In this document: positions 12,101 to 25,572 of the stretch, in pieces | Layout of the letters: every line of letters begins with the position of its first letter | Position numbering within the stretch: the stretch's first letter is position 1 | The notes under the pieces: model-generated | Databases searched by the model: none | The model's input: the letters and a program-made list of their open reading frames with translations, nothing else | Told to the model about the DNA's origin: nothing | Assembly (NCBI GenBank): GCA_031769625.1 | Contig: JAUIMM010002311.1 | Location: 372,001 to 436,000, forward strand | Length of the DNA: 64,000 bases | Source of the DNA: Taudactylus pleione | Taxonomy: Eukaryota; Chordata; Amphibia; Anura; Myobatrachidae | Direction of reading: 5' to 3' | Program-made: the position numbers and the translations under genes

Positions 12101-15100
12101 AGAGAAAACAGCAATTGCTCGTTTTAGGCCAAAATGCATTGAAAGCAATGGAAACAACAAAAGCGCATACTTTGTGTTATCTCCTCTTGTAGCAAACACA
12201 GACAGCTCAAAATTTCACTGGATGTGTTGAAGACCAAGACACACAAATGTGATGTGAAATGGTTTTTCTCTCATGTTGTGTTTAAGAGAAAACTGCAAAT
12301 GCACGTTTTAGGCCAAAATGCATTGAAAGCAATGGAAATAACAAAAGCGCATACTTTGTGTTATCTCCTCTTGTAGCAAACACAGACAGCTCAAAATTTC
12401 ACCAGATCTGTTGAAGACCAAGACCCACAAATGTGATGTGAAATGGTTTTTCTCCCATGTTGCATTAAAGAGAAAACAGCAAATGAACGTTTTAGGCCAA
12501 AATGCATTGAAAACAATGGAAACAACAAAAGCGCATACTTTGTGTTATCTCCTCTTGTAGCAAACACAGACAGCTCAAAATTTCACTGGATGTGTTGAAG
12601 ACCAAGACCCACAAATGTGATGTGAAATGGTTTTTCTCTCATGTTGTGTTTAAGAGAAAACAGCAAATGCACGCTTTAGGCCAAAATGCATTGAAAGCAA
12701 TGGAAATAACAAAAGCGCATCCTTTGTGTTATCTACTCTTGTAGCAAACACAGACAGCTCAAAATTTCACCAGATCTGTTGAAGACCAAGACCCACAAAT
12801 GTGATGTGAAATGGTTTTTCTCTCATGTTGTGTTTAAGAGAAAACTGCAATTGCACGTTTTAGGCCAAAATGCATTGAAAGCAATGGAAATAACAAAAGC
12901 GCATACTTTGTGTTATCTCCTCTTGTAGCAAACACAGACAGCTCAAAATTTCACGAGATGTGTTGAAGACCAAGACCCACAAATGTGATGTGAAATGGTT
13001 ATTCTCCCATGTTGCGTTTAAGAGAAAACAGCAATTGCTCGTTTTAGGCCAAAATGCATTGAAAGCAATGGAAACAACAAAAGCGCATACTTTGTGTTAT
13101 CTCCTCTTGTAGCAAACACAGACAGCTCAAAATTTCACTGGATGTGTTGAAGACCAAGACCCACAAATGTGATGTGAAATGGTTATTCTCCCATGTTGCA
13201 TTTAAGAGAAAACAGCAATTGCTCGTTTTAGGCCAAAATGCATTGAAAGCAATGGAAACCACAAAAGCGCATCTTTGTGTTATCTCCTCTTGTAGCAAAC
13301 ACAGACAGCTCAAAATTTCACTGGATGTGTTGAAGACCAAGACCCACAAATGTGATGTGAAATAGTTATTCTCCCATGTTGCGTTTAAGAGAAAACAGCA
13401 ATTGCTCGTTTTAGGCCAAAATGCATTGAAAGCAATGGAAACAACAAAAGCGCATACTTTGTGTTATCTCCTCTTGTAGCAAACACAGACAGCTCAAAAT
13501 TTCACTGGATGTGTTGAAGACCAAGACACACAAATGTGATGTGAAATGGTTTTTCTCTCATGTTGTGTTTAAGAGAAAACTGCAAATGCACGTTTTAGGC
13601 CAAAATGCATTGAAAGCAATGGAAATAACAAAAGCGCATACTTTGTGTTATCTCCTCTTGTAGCAAACACAGACAGCTCAAAATTTCACCAGATCTGTTG
13701 AAGACCAAGACCCACAAATGTGATGTGAAATGGTTTTTCTCCCATGTTGCATTTAAGAGAAAACAGCAAATGAACGTTTTAGGCCAAAATGCATTGAAAA
13801 CAATGGAAACAACAAAAGCGCATACTTTGTGTTATCTCCTCTTGTAGCAAACACAGACAGCTCAAAATTTCACTGGATGTGTTGAAGACCAAGACCCACA
13901 AATGTGATGTGAAATGGTTTTTCTTTCATGTTGTGTTTAAGAGAAAACAGCAAATGCACGTTTTAGGCCAAAATGCATTGAAAGCAATGGAAATAACAAA
14001 AGCGCATCCTTTGTGTTATCTCCTCTTGTAGCAAACACAGACAGCTCAAAATTTCACCAGATCTGTTGAAGACCAAGACCCACAAATGTGATGTAAAATG
14101 GTTTTTCTCTCATGTTGTGTTTAAGAGAAAACTGCAATTGCACGTTTTAGGCCAAAATGCATTGAAAGCAATGGAAATAACAAAAGCGCATACTTTGTGT
14201 TATCTCCTCTTGTAGCAAACACAGACAGCTCAAAATTTCACCAGATCTGTTGAAGACCAAGACCCACAAATGTGATGTGAAATGGTTTTTCTCTCATGTT
14301 GTGTTTAAGAGAAAACTGCAATTGCACGTTTTAGGCCAAAATGCATTGAAAGCAATGGAAATAACAAAAGCGCATACTTTGTGTTATCTCCTCTTGTAGC
14401 AAACACAGACAGCTCAAAATTTCACGAGATGTGTTGAAGACCAAGACCCACAAATGTGATGTGAAATGGTTATTCTCCCATGTTGCGTTTAAGAGAAAAC
14501 AGCAATTGCTCGTTTTAGGCCAAAATGCATTGAAAGCAATGGAAACAACAAAAGCGCATACTTTGTGTTATCTCCTCTTGTAGCAAACACAGACAGCTCA
14601 AAATTTCACTGGATGTGTTGAAGACCAAGACCCACAAATGTGATGTGAAATGGTTATTCTCCCATGTTGCATTTAAGAGAAAACAGCAATTGCTCGTTTT
14701 AGGCCAAAATGCATTGAAAGCAATGGAAACCACAAAAGCGCATTCTTTGTGTTATCTCCTCTTGTAGCAAACACAGACAGCTCAAAATTTCACTGGATGT
14801 GTTGAAGACCAAGACCCACAAATGTGATGTGAAATAGTTATTCTCCCATGTTGCGTTTAAGAGAAAACAGCAATTGCTCGTTTTAGGCCAAAATGCATTG
14901 AAAGCAATGGAAACAACAAAAGCGCATACTTTGTGTTATCTCCTCTTGTAGCAAACACAGACAGCTCAAAATTTCACCAGATCTGTTGAAGACCAAGACC
15001 CACAAATGTGATGTGAAATGGTTTTTCTCCCATGTTGCATTTAAGAGAAAACAGCAAATGAACGTTTTAGGCCAAAATGCATAGAAAGCAATGGAAACAA

Positions 15101-18100
15101 CAAAAGCACATACTTTGTGTTATCTCCTCTTGTAGCAAACACAGACAGCTCAAAATTTCACCAGATCTGTTGAAGACCAAGACCCACAAATGTGATGTGA
15201 AATGGTTTTTCTCCCATGTTGCATTTAAGAGAAAACAGCAAATGCACGTTTTAGGCCAAAATGCACTGAAAGCAATGGAAATAACAAAAGCGCATCCTTT
15301 GTGTTATCTCCTCTTGTAGCAAACACAGACAGCTCAAAATTTCACCAGATCTGTTGAAGACCAAGACCCACAAATGTGATGTGAAATGGTTTTTCTCTCA
15401 TGTTGTGTTTAAGAGAAAACTGCAATTGCACTTTTTAGGCCAAAATGCATTGAAAGCAATGGAAATAACAAAAGCGCATACTTTGTGTTATCTCCTCTTG
15501 TAGCAAACACAGACAGCTCAAAATTTCACGAGATGTGTTGAAGACCAAGACCCACAAATGTGATGTGAAATGGTTTTTCTCCCATGTTGCTTTAAGAGAA
15601 AACAGCAATTGCTCGTGTTAGGCCAAAATGCATTGAAAGCAATGGAAACAACAAAAGCGCATACTTTGTGTTATCTCCTCTTGTAGCAAACACAGACAGC
15701 TCAAAATTTCACTGGATGTGTTGAAGACCAAGACCCACAAATGTGATGTGAAATGGTTATTCTCCCATGTTGCGTTTAAGAGAAAACAGCAATTGCTCGT
15801 TTTAGGCCAAAATGCATTGAAAGCAATGGAAACCACAAAAGCGCATACTTTGTGTTATCTCCTCTTGTAGCAAACACAGACAGCTCAAAATTTCACCAGA
15901 TCTGTTGAAGACCAAGACCCACAAATGTGATGTGAAATGGTTTTTCTCTCATGTTGTGTTTAAGAGAAAACTGCAATTGCACGTTTTAGGCCAAAATGCA
16001 TTGAAAGCAATGGAAATAACAAAAGCGCATACTTTGTGTTATCTCCTCTTGTAGCAAACACAGACAGCTCAAAATTTCACGAGATGTGTTGAAGACCAAG
16101 ACCCACAAATGTGATGTGAAATGGTTATTCTCCCATGTTGCGTTTAAGAGAAAACAGTAATTGCTCGTTTTAGGCCAAAATGCATTGAAAGCAATGGAAA
16201 CAACAAAAGCGCATACTTTGTGTTATCTCCTCTTGTAGCAAACACAGACAGCTCAAAATTTCACTGGATGTGTTGAAGACCAAGACCCACAAATGTGATG
16301 TGAAATGGTTATTCTCCCATGTTGCGTTTAAGAGAAAACAGCAATTGCTCGTTTTAGGCCAAAATGCATTGAAAGCAATGGAAACCACAAAAGCGCATTC
16401 TTTGTGTTATCTCCTCTTGTAGCAAACACAGACAGCTCAAAATTTTACTGGATGTGTTGAAGACCAAGACCCACAAATGTGATGTGAAATGGTTATTCTC
16501 CCATGTTGTGTTTAAGAGAAAACAGCAATTGCTCGTTTTAGGCCAAAATGCATTGAAAGCAATGGAAACCACAAAAGCGCATACTTTGTGTTATCTCCTC
16601 TTGTAGCAAACACAGACAGCTCAAAATTTCACTGGATGTGTTGAAGACCAAGACCCACAAATGTGATGTGAAATGGTTTTTCTCTCATGTTGTGTTTAAG
16701 AGAAAACTGCAATTGCACGTTTTAGGCCAAAATGCATTGAAAGCAATGGAAATAACAAAAGCGCACACTTTGTGTTATCTCCTCTTGTAGCAAACACAGA
16801 CAGCTCAAAATTTCACGAGATGTGTTGAAGACCAAGACCCACAAATGTGATGTGAAATGGTTATTCTCCCATGTTGCGTTTAAGAGAAAACAGCAATTGC
16901 TCGTTTTAGGCCAAAATGCATTGAAAGCAATGGAAACAACAAAAGCGCATACTTTGTGTTATCTCCTCTTGTAGCAAACACAGACAGCTCAAAATTTCAC
17001 TGGATGTGTTGAAGACCAAGACCCACAAATGTGATGTGAAATGGTTATTCTCCCATGTTGCATTTAAGAGAAAACAGCAATTGCTCGTTTTAGGCCAAAA
17101 TGCATTGAAAGCAATGGAAACCACAAAAGCGCATTCTTTGTGTTATCTCCTCTTGTAGCAAACACAGACAGCTCAAAATTTCACTGGATGTGTTGAAGAC
17201 CAAGACACACAAATGTGATGTGAAATGGTTTTTCTCTCATGTTGTGTTTAAGAGAAAACTGCAAATGCACGTTTTAGGCCAAAATGCATTGAAAGCAATG
17301 GAAATAACAAAAGCGCATACTTTGTGTTATCTCCTCTTGTAGCAAACACAGACAGCTCAAAATTTCACCAGATCTGTTGAAGACCAAGACCCACAAATGT
17401 GATGTGAAATGGTTTTTCTCCCATGTTGCATTTAAGAGAAAACAGCAAATGAACGTTTTAGGCCAAAATGCATTGAAAACAATGGAAACAACAAAAGCGC
17501 ATACTTTGTGTTATCTCCTCTTGTAGCAAACACAGACAGCTCAAAATTTCACCAGATTTGTTGAAGACCAAGACCCACAAATGTGATGTGAAATGGTTTT
17601 TCTCTCATGTTGTGTTTAAGAGAAAACAGCAAATGCACGTTTTAGGCCAAAATGCATTGAAAGCAATGGAAATAACAAAAGCGCATCCTTTGTGTTATCT
17701 CCTCTTGTAGCAAACACAGACAGCTCAAAATTTCACCAGATCTGTTGAAGACCAAGACCCACAAATGTGATGTAAAATGGTTTTTCTCTCATGTTGTGTT
17801 TAAGAGAAAACTGCAATTGCTCGTTTTAGGCCAAAATGCATTGAAAGCAATGGAAATAACAAAAGCGCATACTTTGTGTTATCTCTTCTTGTAGCAAACA
17901 CAGACAGCTCAAAATTTCACCAGATCTGTTGAAGACCAAGACCCACAAATGTGATGTGAAATGGTTTTTCTCTCATGTTGTGTTTAAGAGAAAACTGCAA
18001 TTGCACGTTTTAGGCCAAAATGCATTGAAAGCAATGGAAATAACAAAAGCGCATACTTTGTGTTATCTCCTCTTGTAGCAAACACAGACAGCTCAAAATT

Positions 18101-18212
18101 TCACGAGATGTGTTGAAGACCAAGACCCACAAATGTGATGTGAAATGGTTATTCTCCCATGTTGCGTTTAAGAGAAAACAGCAATTGCTCGTTTTAGGCC
18201 AAAATGCATTGA
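9199..18212 (+). repeat. 50-monomer superunit, copy 2 (one monomer lost)
   Basis: It follows copy 1 monomer for monomer at an offset of exactly 9,198 bp up to about 17.1 kb. It shares the private CACAATTGTG, both single-base deletions, the GCATAG and GCACTG end variants, and the CACTTTTTAGG variant. I found about 16 substitutions in the roughly 7.9 kb compared, so identity is near 99.8%. At 17109-17292 an f head is joined to a g body, so one 184-bp monomer is missing relative to copy 1. The order then continues a, b, c', c'', d. Copy-2 private changes include 9574, 12467, 16158 and 16509. Confidence 0.92.
17109..17292 (+). repeat. f/g hybrid monomer (crossover junction)
   Basis: The first part is type f (GAAACCACA, GCGCATTCTTT) and the rest is type g (AGACACACAAATG, TCTCATGTTGTG, CTGCAAATGCACG). 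This is what an unequal exchange between adjacent f and g leaves behind. The same hybrid is present at 19685-19868 and 22813-22996, each followed by a, b, then c', c'', d, so it was probably made once and then copied. Confidence 0.88.
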
Positions 18213-19316
18213 AAGCAATGGAAACAACAAAAGTGCATACTTTGTGTTATCTCCTCTTGTAGCAAACACAGACAGCTCAAAATTTCACTGGATGTGTTGA
18301 AGACCAAGACCCACAAATGTGATGTGAAATGGTTATTCTCCCATGTTGCATTTAAGAGAAAACAGCAATTGCTCGTTTTAGGCCAAAATGCATTGAAAGC
18401 AATGGAAACCACAAAAGCGCATTCTTTGTGTTATCTCCTCTTGTAGCAAACACAGACAGCTCAAAATTTCACTGGATGTGTTGAAGACCAAGACCCACAA
18501 ATGTGATGTGAAATAGTTATTCTCCCATGTTGCGTTTAAGAGAAAACAGCAATTGCTCGTTTTAGGCCAAAATGCATTGAAAGCAATGGAAACAACAAAA
18601 GCGCATACTTTGTGTTATCTCCTCTTGTAGCAAACACAGACAGCTCAAAATTTCACTGGATGTGTTGAAGACCAAGACCCACAAATGTGATGTGAAATGG
18701 TTTTTCTCTCATGTTGTGTTTAAGAGAAAACTGCAATTGCACTTTTTAGGCCAAAATGCATTGAAAGCAATGGAAATAACAAAAGCGCATACTTTGTGTT
18801 ATCTCCTCTTGTAGCAAACACAGACAGCTCAAAATTTCACGAGATGTGTTGAAGACCAAGACCCACAAATGTGATGTGAAATGGTTTTTCTCCCATGTTG
18901 CGTTTAAGAGAAAACAGCAATTGCTCGTTTTAGGCCAAAATGCATTGAAAGCAATGGAAACAACAAAAGCGCATACTTTGTGTTATCTCCTCTTGTAGCA
19001 AACACAGACAGCTCAAAAATTCACTGAATGTGTTGAAGACCAAGACCCACAAATGTGATGTGAAATGGTTTTTCTCCCATGTTGTGTTTAAGAGAAAACA
19101 GCAATTGCTCGTTTTAGGCCAAAATGCATTGAAAGCAATGGAAACCACAAAAGCGCATACTTTGTGTTATCTCCTCTTGTAGCAAACACAGACAGCTCAA
19201 AATTTCACCAGATCTGTTGAAGACCAAGACCCACAAATGTGATGTGAAATGGTTTTTCTCTCATGTTGTGTTTAAGAGAAAACTGCAATTGCACGTTTTA
19301 GGCCAAAATGCATTGA
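18213..19316 (+). repeat. Transition tract between superunits
   Basis: Six monomers read e, f, c, d, e, c. The c at 18581 carries the CACTTTTTAGG variant otherwise seen only near 6231 and 15430. The e at 18949 has AAAAATTCACTGAATG, a private form. The tract looks like a shortened relative of 15270-16740 and leads into the 17-monomer repeat. Confidence 0.8.
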
Positions 19317-22300
19317 AAGCAATGGAAATAACAAAAGCGCACACTTTGTGTTATCTCCTCTTGTAGCAAACACAGACAGCTCAAAATTTCACGAGATGTG
19401 TTGAAGACCAAGACCCACAAATGTGATGTGAAATGGTTATTCTCCCATGTTGCGTTTAAGAGAAAACAGCAATTGCTCGTTTTAGGCCAAAATGCATTGA
19501 AAGCAATGGAAACAACAAAAGCGCATACTTTGTGTTATCTCCTCTTGTAGCAAACACAGACAGCTCAAAATTTCACTGGATGTGTTGAAGACCAAGACCC
19601 ACAAATGTGATGTGAAATGGTTATTCTCCCATGTTGCATTTAAGAGAAAACAGCAATTGCTCGTTTTAGGCCAAAATGCATTGAAAGCAATGGAAACCAC
19701 AAAAGCGCATTCTTTGTGTTATCTCCTCTTGTAGCAAACACAGACAGCTCAAAATTTCACTGGATGTGTTGAAGACCAAGACACACAAATGTGATGTGAA
19801 ATGGTTTTTCTCTCATGTTGTGTTTAAGAGAAAACTGCAAATGCACGTTTTAGGCCAAAATGCATTGAAAGCAATGGAAATAACAAAAGCGCATACTTTG
19901 TGTTATCTCCTCTTGTAGCAAACACAGACAGCTCAAAATTTCACCAGATCTGTTGAAGACCAAGACCCACAAATGTGATGTGAAATGGTTTTTCTCCCAT
20001 GTTGCATTTAAGAGAAAACAGCAAATGAACGTTTTAGGCCAAAATGCATTGAAAACAATGGAAACAACAAAAGCGCATACTTTGTGTTATCTCCTCTTGT
20101 AGCAAACACAGACAGCTCAAAATTTCACTGGATGTGTTGAAGACCAAGACCCACAAATGTGATGTGAAATGGTTTTTCTCTCATGTTGTGTTTAAGAGAA
20201 AACAGCAAATGCACGTTTTAGGCCAAAATGCATTGAAAGCAATGGAAATAACAAAAGCGCATCCTTTGTGTTATCTCCTCTTGTAGCAAACACAGACAGC
20301 TCAAAATTTCACCAGATCTGTTGAAGACCAAGACCCACAAATGTGATGTAAAATGGTTTTTCTCTCATGTTGTGTTTAAGAGAAAACTGCAATTGCACGT
20401 TTTAGGCCAAAATGCATTGAAAGCAATGGAAATAACAAAAGCGCATACTTTGTGTTATCTCCTCTTGTAGCAAACACAGACAGCTCAAAATTTCACCAGA
20501 TCTGTTGAAGACCAAGACCCACAAATGTGATGTGAAATGGTTTTTCTCTCATGTTGTGTTTAAGAGAAAACTGCAATTGCACGTTTTAGGCCAAAATGCA
20601 TTGAAAGCAATGGAAATAACAAAAGCGCATACTTTGTGTTATCTCCTCTTGTAGCAAACACAGACAGCTCAAAATTTCACGAGATGTGTTGAAGACCAAG
20701 ACACACAAATGTGATGTGAAATGGTTATTCTCCCATGTTGCGTTTAAGAGAAAACAGCAATTGCTCGTTTTAGGCCAAAATGCATTGAAAGCAATGGAAA
20801 CAACAAAAGCGCATACTTTGTGTTATCTCCTCTTGTAGCAAACACAGACAGCTCAAAATTTCACTGGATGTGTTGAAGACCAAGACCCACAAATGTGATG
20901 TGAAATGGTTATTCTCCCATGTTGCATTGAAGAGAAAACAGCAATTGCTCGTTTTAGGCCAAAATGCATTGAAAGCAATGGAAACCACAAAAGCGCATTC
21001 TTTGTGTTATCTCCTCTTGTAGCAAACACAGACAGCTCAAAATTTCACTGGATGTGTTGAAGACCAAGACCCACAAATGTGATGTGAAATAGTTATTCTC
21101 CCATGTTGCGTTTAAGAGAAAACAGCAATTGCTCGTTTTAGGCCAAAATGCATTGAAAGCAATGGAAACAACAAAAGCGCATACTTTGTGTTATCTCCTC
21201 TTGTAGCAAACACAGACAGCTCAAAATTTCACAGGATGTGTTGAAGACCAAGACACACAAATGTGATGTGAAATGGTTTTTCTCTCATGTTGTGTTTAAG
21301 AGAAAACTGCAAATGCACGTTTTAGGCCAAAATGCATTGAAAGCAATGGAAATAACAAAAGCGCATACTTTGTGTTATCTCCTCTTGTAGCAAACACAGA
21401 CAGCTCAAAATTTCACCAGATCTGTTGAAGACCAAGACCCACAAATGTGATGTGAAATGGTTTTTCTCCCATGTTGCATTTAAGAGAAAACAGCAAATGA
21501 ACGTTTTAGGCCAAAATGCATTGAAAGCAATGGAAACCACAAAAGCGCATTCTTTGTGTTATCTCCTCTTGTAGCAAACACAGACAGCTCAAAATTTCAC
21601 TGGATGTGTTGAAGACCAAGACCCACAAATGTGATGTGAAATAGTTATTCTCCCATGTTGCGTTTAAGAGAAAACAGCAATTGCTCGTTTTAGGCCAAAA
21701 TGCATTGAAAGCAATGGAAACAACAAAAGCGCATACTTTGTGTTATCTCCTCTTGTAGCAAACACAGACAGCTCAAAATTTCACTGGATGTGTTGAAGAC
21801 CAAGACACACAAATGTGATGTGAAATGGTTTTTCTCTCATGTTGTGTTTAAGAGAAAACTGCAAATGCACGTTTTAGGCCAAAATGCATTGAAAGCAATG
21901 GAAATAACAAAAGCGCATACTTTGTGTTATCTCCTCTTGTAGCAAACACAGACAGCTCAAAATTTCACCAGATCTGTTGAAGACCAAGACCCACAAATGT
22001 GATGTGAAATGGTTTTTCTCCCATGTTGCATTTAAGAGAAAACAGCAAATGAACGTTTTAGGCCAAAATGCATTGAAAACAATGGAAACAACAAAAGCGC
22101 ATACTTTGTGTTATCTCCTCTTGTAGCAAACACAGACAGCTCAAAATTTCACTGGATGTGTTGAAGACCAAGACCCACAAATGTGATGTGAAATGGTTTT
22201 TCTCTCATGTTGTGTTTAAGAGAAAACAGCAAATGCACGTTTTAGGCCAAAATGCATTGAAAGCAATGGAAATAACAAAAGCGCATCCTTTGTGTTATCT

Positions 22301-22444
22301 CCTCTTGTAGCAAACACAGACAGCTCAAAATTTCACCAGATCTGTTGAAGACCAAGACCCACAAATGTGATGTGAAATGGTTTTTCTCTCATGTTGTGTT
22401 TAAGAGAAAACTGCAATTGCACGTTTTAGGCCAAAATGCATTGA
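19317..22444 (+). repeat. 17-monomer superunit, copy 1 (3,128 bp)
   Basis: Order: d, e, f/g, a, b, c', c'', d, e, f, g, a, f, g, a, b, c. Markers shared with the second copy are GCGCACACTTT in the first d, GAGATG followed by AGACACAC in the second d (20605), and CACAGGATG in g (21157). Its first ten monomers also resemble 16741-18580 at an offset of 2,576 bp (14 monomers). Confidence 0.88.
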
Positions 22445-25400
22445 AAGCAATGGAAATAACAAAAGCGCACACTTTGTGTTATCTCCTCTTGTAGCAAACA
22501 CAGACAGCTCAAAATTTCACGAGATGTGTTGAAGACCAAGACCCACAAATGTGATGTGAAATGGTTATTCTCCCATGTTGCGTTTAAGAGAAAACAGCAA
22601 TTGCTCGTTTTAGGCCAAAATGCATTGAAAGCAATGGAAACAACAAAAGCACATACTTTGTGTTATCTCCTCTTGTAGCAAACACAGACAGCTCAAAATT
22701 TCACTGGATGTGTTGAAGACCAAGACCCACAAATGTGATGTGAAATGGTTATTCTCCCATGTTGCATTGAAGAGAAAACAGCAATTGCTCGTTTTAGGCC
22801 AAAATGCATTGAAAGCAATGGAAACCACAAAAGCGCATTCTTTGTGTTATCTCCTCTTGTAGCAAACACAGACAGCTCAAAATTTCACTGGATGTGTTGA
22901 AGACCAAGACACACAAATGTGATGTGAAATGGTTTTTCTCTCATGTTGTGTTTAAGAGAAAACTGCAAATGCACGTTTTAGGCCAAAATGCATTGAAAGC
23001 AATGGAAATAACAAAAGCGCATACTTTGTGTTATCTCCTCTTGTAGCAAACACAGACAGCTCAAAATTTCACCAGATCTGTTGAAGACCAAGACCCACAA
23101 ATGTGATGTGAAATGGTTTTTCTCCCATGTTGCATTTAAGAGAAAACAGCAAATGAACGTTTTAGGCCAAAATGCATTGAAAACAATGGAAACAACAAAA
23201 GCGCATACTTTGTGTTATCTCCTCTTGTAGGAAACACAGACAGCTCAAAATTTCACTGGATGTGTTGAAGACCAAGACCCACAAATGTGATGTGAAATGG
23301 TTTTTCTCTCATGTTGTGTTTAAGAGAAAACAGCAAATGCACGTTTTAGGCCAAAATGCATTGAAAGCAATGGAAATAACAAAAGCGCATCCTTTGTGTT
23401 ATCTCCTCTTGTAGCAAACACAGACAGCTCAAAATTTCACCAGATCTGTTGAAGACCAAGACCCACAAATGTGATGTAAAATGGTTTTTCTCTCATGTTG
23501 TGTTTAAGAGAAAACTGCAATTGCACGTTTTAGGCCAAAATGCATTGAAAGCAATGGAAATAACAAAAGCGCATACTTTGTGTTATCTCCTCTTGTAGCA
23601 AACACAGACAGCTCAAAATTTCACCAGATCTGTTGAAGACCAAGACCCACAAATGTGATGTGAAATGGTTTTTCTCTCATGTTGTGTTTAAGAGAAAACT
23701 GCAATTGCACGTTTTAGGCCAAAATGCATTGAAAGCAATGGAAATAACAAAAGCGCATACTTTGTGTTATCTCCTCTTGTAGCAAACACAGACAGCTCAA
23801 AATTTCACGAGATGTGTTGAAGACCAAGACACACAAATGTGATGTGAAATGGTTATTCTCCCATGTTGCGTTTAAGAGAAAACAGCAATTGCTCGTTTTA
23901 GGCCAAAATGCATTGAAAGCAATGGAAACAACAAAAGCGCATACTTTGTGTTATCTCCTCTTGTAGCAAATACAGACAGCTCAAAATTTCACTGGATGTG
24001 TTGAAGACCAAGACCCACAAATGTGATGTGAAATGGTTATTCTCCCATGTTGCATTTAAGAGAAAACAGCAATTGCTCGTTTTAGGCCAAAATGCATTGA
24101 AAGCAATGGAAACCACAAAAGCGCATTCTTTGTGTTATCTCCTCTTGTAGCAAACACAGACAGCTCAAAATTTCACTGGATGTGTTGAAGACCAAGACCC
24201 ACAAATGTGATGTGAAATAGTTATTCTCCCATGTTGCGTTTAAGAGAAAACAGCAATTGCTCGTTTTAGGCCAAAATGCATTGAAAGCAATGGAAACAAC
24301 AAAAGCGCATACTTTGTGTTATCTCCTCTTGTAGCAAACACAGACAGCTCAAAATTTCACAGGATGTGTTGAAGACCAAGACACACAAATGTGATGTGAA
24401 ATGGTTTTTCTCTCATGTTGTGTTTAAGAGAAAACTGCAAATGCACGTTTTAGGCCAAAATGCATTGAAAGCAATGGAAATAACAAAAGCGCATACTTTG
24501 TGTTATCTCCTCTTGTAGCAAACACAGACAGCTCAAAATTTCACCAGATCTGTTGAAGACCAAGACCCACAAATGTGATGTGAAATGGTTTTTCTCCCAT
24601 GTTGCATTTAAGAGAAAACAGCAAATGAACGTTTTAGGCCAAAATGCATTGAAAGCAATGGAAACCACAAAAGCGCATTCTTTGTGTTATCTCCTCTTGT
24701 AGCAAACACAGACAGCTCAAAATTTCACTGGATGTGTTGAAGACCAAGACCCACAAATGTGATGTGAAATAGTTATTCTCCCATGTTGCGTTTAAGAGAA
24801 AACAGCAATTGCTCGTTTTAGGCCAAAATGCATTGAAAGCAATGGAAACAACAAAAGCGCATACTTTGTGTTATCTCCTCTTGTAGCAAACACAGACAGC
24901 TCAAAATTTCACTGGATGTGTTGAAGACCAAGACACACAAATGTGATGTGAAATGGTTTTTCTCTCATGTTGTGTTTAAGAGAAAACTGCAAATGCACGT
25001 TTTAGGCCAAAATGCATTGAAAGCAATGGAAATAACAAAAGCGCATACTTTGTGTTATCTCCTCTTGTAGCAAACACAGACAGCTCAAAATTTCACCAGA
25101 TCTGTTGAAGACCAAGACCCACAAATGTGATGTGAAATGGTTTTTCTCCCATGTTGCATTTAAGAGAAAACAGCAAATGAACGTTTTAGGCCAAAATGCA
25201 TTGAAAACAATGGAAACAACAAAAGCGCATACTTTGTGTTATCTCCTCTTGTAGCAAACACAGACAGCTCAAAATTTCACTGGATGTGTTGAAGACCAAG
25301 ACCCACAAATGTGATGTGAAATGGTTTTTCTCTCATGTTGTGTTTAAGAGAAAACAGCAAATGCACGTTTTAGGCCAAAATGCATTGAAAGCAATGGAAA

Positions 25401-25572
25401 TAACAAAAGCGCATCCTTTGTGTTATCTCCTCTTGTAGCAAACACAGACAGCTCAAAATTTCACCAGATCTGTTGAAGACCAAGACCCACAAATGTGATG
25501 TGAAATGGTTTTTCTCTCATGTTGTGTTTAAGAGAAAACTGCAATTGCACGTTTTAGGCCAAAATGCATTGA
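22445..25572 (+). repeat. 17-monomer superunit, copy 2 (3,128 bp)
   Basis: It repeats the order of 19317-22444 at an offset of exactly 3,128 bp, with the CACAGGATG g at 24285 and the a-f junction at 24469-24836. Differences include GTAGGAAAC near 23230. The private GCATTGAAGAG change sits in e at 22629 here, but in the other e (20789) in copy 1. Its last monomers (g, a, b, c from 24837) begin the 5-monomer HOR. Confidence 0.88.
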
